From the NCBI GenBank assembly GCA_019009955.1, contig CM032232.1:51843501-51907500 (forward strand): DNA of 64,000 nucleotides, in the 5' to 3' direction. Positions 62,446-64,000 of the stretch are shown piece by piece (within the stretch, counting starts at the first letter, position 1; each line of letters begins with the position of its first letter). Origin of the DNA: Riptortus pedestris (taxonomy: Eukaryota > Arthropoda > Insecta > Hemiptera > Alydidae). Under the pieces are notes generated by a model. That model was not told the origin of the DNA, made no database searches, and saw only the letters and a program-made list of their open reading frames with translations. The translations under genes were made by a program, and so were the position numbers.

Positions 62446-63751
62446 AAGACTAAATAGTATTTCTTTAACCCTTTGCTTGCTATACCTGTAGGAAGACTCA
62501 TGTGACAGAAGCATAAATGTGTTGTCCTCTTCTCCCTACCCATTTATTGTCCTGAATAGATTCACCTCCTTGCTGCATTTGTGAGCCCATGTGCATGCAC
62601 GTGTGTTTGTGTGTGTATGCAAGTGCATTCATTGTAAATGCCAATTAATATGTGCCACAAAAAAAAAATAATATAAGTTTTAGTTTTGATAATTTAATGT
62701 TGTACAATGCTCTATCTACAGATGTGTCTTTAAATCAAAAATTAATGGTTTGTTTGGCTTTTCATAAGCCATCAGTAAGATCCTACTACAATTCCTGGAC
62801 AATCTTTTGTCACTAAACACCTCTTGACCAGTTTAAATTTTAAGTCCCTTTCAGACTGTGTTTAGCAAATCCTATTCTTCTATCGATTTCAGCTCTACTG
62901 TCATTCACTGAACATAATGATAGTAGAGCTGAAGCCGATAGGAGAATAGCACTTGCTAAACAAGCCTTCGAAAGTGAAAGAAGCATTTTAACTAATAAGC
63001 ATATAAGCATGGGTACGAAAAAAAGTGTTTCCTAAGTCTTTTGCAACTACTTGAGTCTACTGCATTACGGTAGCGAAAGTTGGACTCTCCACAGAAGGGA
63101 ATACAATAGTTTGGAAATGTGGATCTGGTGTAGAATCACTAGAACAAGTTGGAAAAAAAAAAACAATATTGAAGTTCTAAGTGAGGTAAGTGGGAAAAAA
63201 AGTCTTATCAAGGCAATGGAAAAAAGAAGAGTGAAAACTGGGCATATCATAAGGCACAACAACTTCAATGCAAATATATTTGAAGGTAAGATTCTTGGGC
63301 ATAGGGGAAGAGGCCTAAAAAATCCTAATTTGAAGACATCAAGCATCTTATGGATTTTGGTTCTTTAACAGCTTCTAATAGAACACTATGGTCGCAACTA
63401 CAAGGCGTGGCCTTTACTTCATGATGACGATGTTCAGACTAAAGTTCCATTAGTGGAGAAATGGAGTATAGAATGAATGATTACTTATTTCAGTACAAAG
63501 AAAAGTTTTCTTGGTTTATATAATGGCTGCTTGATATAATTTTTTTAATGTTATATTATTTGTTTTTCCTTATGCAGCTAATAGACAAACAAGAGATTGG
63601 AGATGTTGTGGAAGATGATGCTGGCAATGACCTTGACCTTTTGGATCAAATGATGAATTTATCAATTGTACCTGATGAAAATGGTGGGACCAATAAGAAA
63701 ATCCTTTCTTCTGATGCCCCTGTATTTAAGAAAGACAGATGCAGTTCAAAG
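38973..63751 (+). CDS. TTF2: TTF2/lodestar-type SNF2 helicase (13 exons, C-terminus off window)
   Basis: ATP-dependent nuclear SWI2/SNF2 protein. In flies and mammals this family releases RNA polymerase II transcripts from DNA, also at mitosis. The 13 exons splice with GT-AG sites and consistent phases into 708 codons without a stop. The start ATG 38973 has a good context (GCCATGG). Residues about 1-165 are acidic and serine-rich; helicase motif I is [13 protein letters not shown] (about 310-322). Motif Ia/Ib is in [12 protein letters not shown], motif II is VVLDEAH (about 445), motif [14 protein letters not shown]. Family-specific segments are [15 protein letters not shown] and [20 protein letters not shown]. 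No N-terminal GRF zinc finger as in vertebrate TTF2 is visible. The C-terminal helicase lobe lies beyond 64000. Introns hold Helitrons, HINEs, SINEs and LINE remnants. Confidence 0.92.
39425..39535 (-). repeat. SINE fragment
   Basis: The plus strand shows CTACAGGTTACCACCTTTTT, CTAGCCAGGATGGTACTAAG and TTTATTTAGTGACTTTGTCA, the minus-oriented body of the local SINE. The head and 3' tail are missing. It lies in TTF2 intron 1. Confidence 0.55.
40002..40421 (+). CDS. TTF2: TTF2 exon 2
   Basis: 140 codons, phase 0 to 0. An acidic, serine-rich stretch ([20 protein letters not shown]) is followed by a conserved-looking segment with KQ...[24 protein letters not shown], probably helical. Donor GTAAAT. 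Confidence 0.85.
41314..41461 (+). CDS. TTF2: TTF2 exon 3
   Basis: Phase 0 in, phase 1 out. Encodes [20 protein letters not shown] and on, a coiled-coil-like segment as found ahead of the helicase domain in TTF2 proteins. Acceptor TTTATAG, donor GTTAGT. Confidence 0.82.
41545..41748 (-). repeat. SINE copy in TTF2 intron 3
   Basis: Contains TTATTTATTAATGGACACTT, TAGCCAGGTTGGGACTTAGG, CTATTGCCCGGGTGGGAATC (minus-strand B-box region) and a worn head. Full-length but diverged, minus orientation. Confidence 0.6.
41750..43428. other. TTF2 intron 3, remainder
   Basis: No further exon or family member is recognised; some stretches (about 41900-42300) have slightly higher GC but no coding features I can support. 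Confidence 0.4.
43429..43527 (+). CDS. TTF2: TTF2 exon 4
   Basis: 99 bp, phase 1 to 1, linker residues [20 protein letters not shown] and on. Acceptor ATTTGTAG, donor GTAATT. Confidence 0.72.
44008..44093 (-). mobile_element. Helitron 5'-end fragment
   Basis: CAAACAGACAGACACCAAAG and GTCTCTATGGGATGTGAAAT correspond to the minus-strand 5' region of the Helitron at 13130-13210. It is cut off at 44095, where a HINE copy begins. Confidence 0.5.
44095..44590 (-). mobile_element. HINE-like element, 3' half
   Basis: Begins (plus strand) AAAGTCCGTCACGCAGGGGC, the inverted 3' stem-loop, then CTAAGCAGATTTCCCACATG and the body down to the (TA)n tract. The Helitron at 44594 starts there. The 5' half is not found on the other side. 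Confidence 0.65.
44594..45927 (+). mobile_element. Non-autonomous Helitron, 1.3 kb
   Basis: Starts TAAAATTGTAACCTCTGTCT and carries CTTTTCACGCATAAACGGCT. It ends with the hairpin CCCGGCGAAGCCGGG, TATCTGAG and CTAG at 45924-45927 followed by T. Three copies of the internal module (anchors at about 44865, 45152 and 45459) lie in tandem about 290-305 bp apart. It has no ORF and lies in TTF2 intron 4. Confidence 0.78.
46046..46735 (+). mobile_element. HINE-like element, 3' half
   Basis: Starts in a TA tract, then TTTGTCTGTTAACGCTCTAG. The body ends with ATGGGAAATCTGCTTAGTTT, the stem-loop ACGCAGCCCCTGCAT and GACGGACTTTTA. The 5' block is missing. Confidence 0.65.
47096..47142. repeat. (TG)n microsatellite
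   Basis: TG repeats with a GCGC interruption, in TTF2 intron 4. A weak minus-oriented SINE remnant may follow to about 47215. Confidence 0.8.
47474..47671 (+). CDS. TTF2: TTF2 exon 5
   Basis: 198 bp, phase 1 to 1. Contains the SNF2 entry region ([20 protein letters not shown] then VPSGGIL), with the Q-motif-like LLPHQ.VALHWL. Acceptor CTTTTCAG, donor GTTAGT; the following intron is only 71 bp. Confidence 0.9.
47743..47892 (+). CDS. TTF2: TTF2 exon 6 (Walker A)
   Basis: 150 bp, phase 1 to 1. [17 protein letters not shown] is helicase motif I, with K in GKT binding ATP phosphates. It is followed by an acidic insert ([13 protein letters not shown]). Donor GTAACT. Confidence 0.92.
48238..48520 (+). 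repeat. Degenerate HINE-family 5' end and body
   Basis: GGGAAACTAGCTATTGAGGT, GTTGTACTCATGGCAAATAA and AAAACTGTATGTATATATA are the worn 5' block. It continues with TAATGGCTGAATTTGGACCA and a G-rich tract. TTF2 intron 6. Confidence 0.55.
48812..48920 (+). mobile_element. HINE 5' end truncated at a Helitron
   Basis: TTTTAGCAGGTTTCCCTTAA, GACTCATGACGTGATTTTTG and TATCTATTGATCCTGCC form the 5' block. The TA tract that should follow leads directly into the 3' tip of the Helitron at 48927. Confidence 0.6.
48927..50420 (-). mobile_element. Non-autonomous Helitron, 1.5 kb
   Basis: Minus strand: the 5' end is near 50420 (AATTGTAACCTCTGTCTGTA), then four tandem internal modules (anchors at about 50272, 49975, 49680 and 49385, spaced 295-297 bp). 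The hairpin region CCCGGGCGAAGCTGGG and CTGAGCTAG end the element at 48927, followed by T. It lies in TTF2 intron 6, antisense to the gene. Confidence 0.78.
50417..50473. repeat. (TA)n microsatellite
   Basis: TA tract at the 5' side of the minus-strand Helitron. Confidence 0.85.
50570..50708 (+). CDS. TTF2: TTF2 exon 7
   Basis: 139 bp, phase 1 to 2. [20 protein letters not shown] is the motif Ia region and [16 protein letters not shown] the following strand and loop. Confidence 0.9.
50709..52054. other. TTF2 intron 7 with a possible LINE tail
   Basis: At about 51620-51720 one plus-strand frame reads [20 protein letters not shown] then NNWKNVE and a stop. This resembles the C-terminal end of some non-LTR retrotransposon reverse transcriptases (GRPQQRW...EDLKVI...KWKN). 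The rest is unassigned. Confidence 0.35.
52055..52124 (+). CDS. TTF2: TTF2 exon 8
   Basis: 70 bp, phase 2 to 0. [20 protein letters not shown] is the motif Ib region typical of SNF2 proteins (YDVVVTTY). Donor GTAAGA. Confidence 0.88.
52125..52909. other. TTF2 intron 8
   Basis: Nothing recognised besides splice sites (GTAAGA ... TTTTACAG). Confidence 0.5.
52910..53116 (+). CDS. TTF2: TTF2 exon 9 (DEAH box, motif III)
   Basis: 207 bp, phase 0 to 0. [20 protein letters not shown] is motif [22 protein letters not shown] motif III, then [12 protein letters not shown]. Degenerate extra copies of its 3' half lie in the next intron at 53948-54022 and 54095-54190. Confidence 0.93.
53948..54022. pseudogene. 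Inverted pair of exon-9 fragments forming a hairpin
   Basis: ACTCACTGGAACACCTGTTC at 53963-53982 and its perfect reverse complement at 54003-54022 flank a 20-base spacer. Each arm resembles the motif III part of exon 9 (ACTCACAGGAACACCCGTTC at 53029-53048). The minus-strand arm continues with AATAAGCTTGATTAT, like AATAAGCTAGATGATTAT of the exon. Confidence 0.7.
54095..54190 (+). pseudogene. Degenerate copy of the 3' half of TTF2 exon 9
   Basis: Colinear with 53023-53118. The best part, CTATTTCTCTTTGTTGAAGT, is nearly the same as the exon. In frame it reads [20 protein letters not shown] against exon [20 protein letters not shown]. Motif III (ALTGTP) has become QLARRS and the DEAH part is absent, so it cannot replace exon 9. 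It lies about 1 kb downstream in the same intron and orientation. Confidence 0.82.
55210..55480 (+). pseudogene. Non-LTR retrotransposon reverse-transcriptase tail relic
   Basis: One frame reads [20 protein letters not shown] then [17 protein letters not shown]. This fits the C-terminal RT pattern (W.RITRI.W...NEE.....R.L......K..GH..R) also seen at 63022-63370. Stops and frame changes follow. TTF2 intron 9. Confidence 0.42.
55637..55845 (+). CDS. TTF2: TTF2 exon 10
   Basis: 209 bp, phase 0 to 2. [20 protein letters not shown] is the conserved segment following motif III in this family; [16 protein letters not shown] follows. The donor is taken as GTTAGT at 55846, because joining there gives ...[14 protein letters not shown] in frame. 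Confidence 0.88.
55903..56800 (+). mobile_element. Degenerate HINE-like element
   Basis: 5' end TTAGCAAATTTCCCTTAAGG followed by GAGGTTGTACTCATGAAACA. The body has duplicated modules, and the 3' end GTGAAAAATCTGCTTAGTTT with GAGCCCTTGCATGACAGACT is a worn stem-loop. An extra subterminal repeat (GGAGGGAAATCTGCTTAGCT) at about 56397 suggests two copies merged. TTF2 intron 10. Confidence 0.55.
56801..57325 (-). mobile_element. HINE-like element lacking its 3' end
   Basis: Minus orientation. The body (CTTATAATAACAGAGATATT, CCATTCATGAATATGATCTT) is followed by a (CA)n microsatellite, then the inverted 5' block and TCAATAGCTGATTACTCTTA with GGCAAATCTGC. Directly abuts the plus-oriented copy on its left. 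Confidence 0.5.
57118..57180. repeat. (CA)n microsatellite
   Basis: CA repeats with CG interruptions inside a HINE copy, replacing the usual TA centre. Confidence 0.85.
57406..57476 (+). CDS. TTF2: TTF2 exon 11
   Basis: 71 bp, phase 2 to 1. Encodes [20 protein letters not shown] and LNI. Acceptor TCTTTTAG, donor GTAAGT. Confidence 0.78.
57590..57915 (+). repeat. Degenerate HINE-family body
   Basis: GATGTCATCAATTAAGATTT, ATTTGATCTATACTATACTC and GGCTGAAATCGGGCCTGGAG parallel the second module of the copy at 4680-4880. No ends. Confidence 0.45.
57931..58616 (+). mobile_element. HINE-like element, full-length reference copy
   Basis: TTTTAGCAGATTTCCCTTAG, 5' block TTGAGGTTGTACTCATGACG, GAGGTCCGTTCAAAACTG, then a (ATCT)n(TA)n(ATCT)n microsatellite at 58069-58167. 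Body CTGTTACCGCTCTAGCGGTC, then GGGGAATCTGCTTAGTTTAC, stem-loop ACGCAGCCTCTGCGT, GACGGACTTTTTA. 686 bp, no ORF. TTF2 intron 11, sense orientation. Confidence 0.8.
58069..58167. repeat. (ATCT)n(TA)n(ATCT)n microsatellite
   Basis: Symmetric compound microsatellite at the centre of the reference HINE copy. Confidence 0.92.
58670..58722 (+). repeat. Extra HINE 3' end fragment
   Basis: TATGGGAAATCTGCTTAGTT, TACACAGCCCCTGCATGAC and AAACTTTTTT repeat the 3' subterminal repeat and stem-loop about 55 bp after the end of the full copy. Confidence 0.65.
59090..60405 (+). mobile_element. Non-autonomous Helitron, 1.3 kb
   Basis: 5' TAAAATTGTAACCTCTGTCT after a TA tract; CTTTTCACGCACAAACGGCT; several copies of the internal module; 3' hairpin CCCGAGCGAAGCCGGG, then GTGGGTACCTTAG and CTAG at 60402-60405 followed by T. 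The 3' tip differs slightly from the other copies (TACCTTAGCTAG rather than TATCTGAGCTAG). The relics at 9474 and 9985 share this variant. TTF2 intron 11. Confidence 0.75.
60629..60789 (+). CDS. TTF2: TTF2 exon 12
   Basis: 161 bp, phase 1 to 0. Ends in [20 protein letters not shown], the family's LLRLRQxCCHP signature. Acceptor TTTTGCAG, donor GTATGT. Confidence 0.92.
60835..61870 (-). pseudogene. R2-like non-LTR retrotransposon relic
   Basis: Minus strand. Near 61860-61780 is [11 protein letters not shown] then a stop and [17 protein letters not shown], a worn RT motif (KGV.QGDPLSPFLFN). At 61645-61448 is [20 protein letters not shown] and IKYLGHVS, the RT thumb-proximal part. At 61141-60840 is [20 protein letters not shown] then [20 protein letters not shown], the C-terminal CCHC-type zinc knuckle of R2-clade proteins. 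Stops and missing segments (including the F/YADD catalytic box) show it is dead. A further Cys motif at about 62040-61990 (ICEICGKDC) may belong to its N-terminus. TTF2 intron 12. Confidence 0.62.
61871..62846. other. TTF2 intron 12, central part
   Basis: Contains a (CA)n/(CGCA)n microsatellite at about 62344-62442 and otherwise nothing I can assign. Confidence 0.45.
62344..62442. repeat. (CA)n with CGCA interruptions
   Basis: About 100 bases of alternating purine-pyrimidine CA and CGCA repeats. Confidence 0.9.
62847..63375 (+). pseudogene. Non-LTR retrotransposon RT 3' fragment with inverted 5' end
   Basis: From about 62916 the frames read [55 protein letters not shown], then [20 protein letters not shown] and [11 protein letters not shown]. 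This is the classic C-terminal RT region of a LINE (LLYGSETWTL...MW.WRR...I.W....NEEVL...R.L......R..GHI.RH...L.....G.RGRGRP). At least one frameshift. Bases 62847-62905 are an inverted copy of 62916-62981. TTF2 intron 12. Confidence 0.68.
63578..63751 (+). CDS. TTF2: TTF2 exon 13 (last in window)
   Basis: 174 bp, phase 0 to 0. An acidic segment ([20 protein letters not shown]) comes before the C-terminal helicase lobe. The donor GTAAAA at 63752 indicates that more exons lie beyond 64000. Confidence 0.82.
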
Positions 63752-63893
63752 GTAAAAAGCTTTAATTTCTCATTGTAATAAATAGACTGGTATGCTGTTT
63801 TATAGTTTGGCAATAATGAAATCACGCCTTCCCATTTAGATCAAAATTACTTATAAATGATTTTTGCTTTTACCGGGTACAAAAGTAAGGTAA

Positions 63894-63940
<47 letters not shown>

Positions 63941-64000
63941 TTATTACATTAATACTTGGGTATTTGGGGATCAGTGGTCTTACACCAAGAACCAAATTTA
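63752..64000. other. Start of TTF2 intron 13
   Basis: Donor GTAAAA at 63752 and a (TA)n microsatellite at 63896-63937. Nothing else is seen before the window ends. Confidence 0.6.

Noticed and set aside
62355..62543. Frame with CVCVCV repeats
   Set aside because: Translation of a CA/TG microsatellite.

Overview
The window is about two-thirds A+T and reads as arthropod, most likely insect, nuclear DNA. Coding sequence is sparse and split by GT-AG introns of 70 bp to more than 3 kb. The intergenic and intronic space is filled with decayed transposable elements and long (TA)n tracts. I cannot name the species. There are no bacterial or organellar genes, CRISPR arrays or intact tRNA or rRNA genes.

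Three host genes can be supported. (1) On the minus strand, a C2H2 zinc-finger gene has confident exons at 11297-11193, 9885-9531 and 8338-6937, which together give 16 fingers. Phase-compatible candidate 5' exons lie at 31662-31609, 29985-29881 and 20761-20693. (2) On the plus strand, one coding exon (22698-25016) encodes a RING/B-box/coiled-coil/NHL protein of the TRIM-NHL (brat/mei-P26/TRIM2-3-71) type. If the candidate exons of gene 1 are right, this gene is nested in one of its introns on the opposite strand. (3) On the plus strand, 13 exons from 38973 to 63751 join in frame (708 codons) into the N-terminal part of a SWI2/SNF2 helicase of the transcription termination factor 2 / lodestar family. 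The gene runs off the right edge before its C-terminal helicase motifs.

The rest is a layered record of transposition. It includes a Tc1/mariner element with 28-bp TIRs, TA target sites and a DD41D transposase broken by one frameshift (15332-16654). It also includes a decayed hAT element with a 12-bp TIR and a perfect 8-bp target duplication (34419-38319), which was later hit by a short interspersed element 23 bp from its right tip. Helitron-like elements carry the typical 3' hairpin plus CTAG end, and one carries a recognisable piece of the Helitron helicase. An abundant family has a subterminal inverted repeat, a central (TA)n microsatellite and a 3' stem-loop, resembling Drosophila DINE-1 / Helentron-associated elements (HINE). 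A 781-bp element built of TTTACC/GGTAAA palindromes is nested inside one HINE copy. There are also a tRNA-derived SINE family, three small foldback or TIR elements and several non-LTR retrotransposon remnants.

Layout: 1-6.2 kb repeats; 6.9-11.3 kb zinc-finger exons; 11.6-14.6 kb HINE, Helitron and SINEs; 15.3-16.7 kb mariner; 21-22.4 kb nested HINE; 22.7-25.1 kb TRIM-NHL; 25-34 kb mostly unassigned, with two candidate exons and a 352-bp inverted repeat; 34.1-38.3 kb MITE, hAT and HINE; 39-64 kb TTF2 exons with transposon-packed introns, including degenerate extra copies of one of its own exons.
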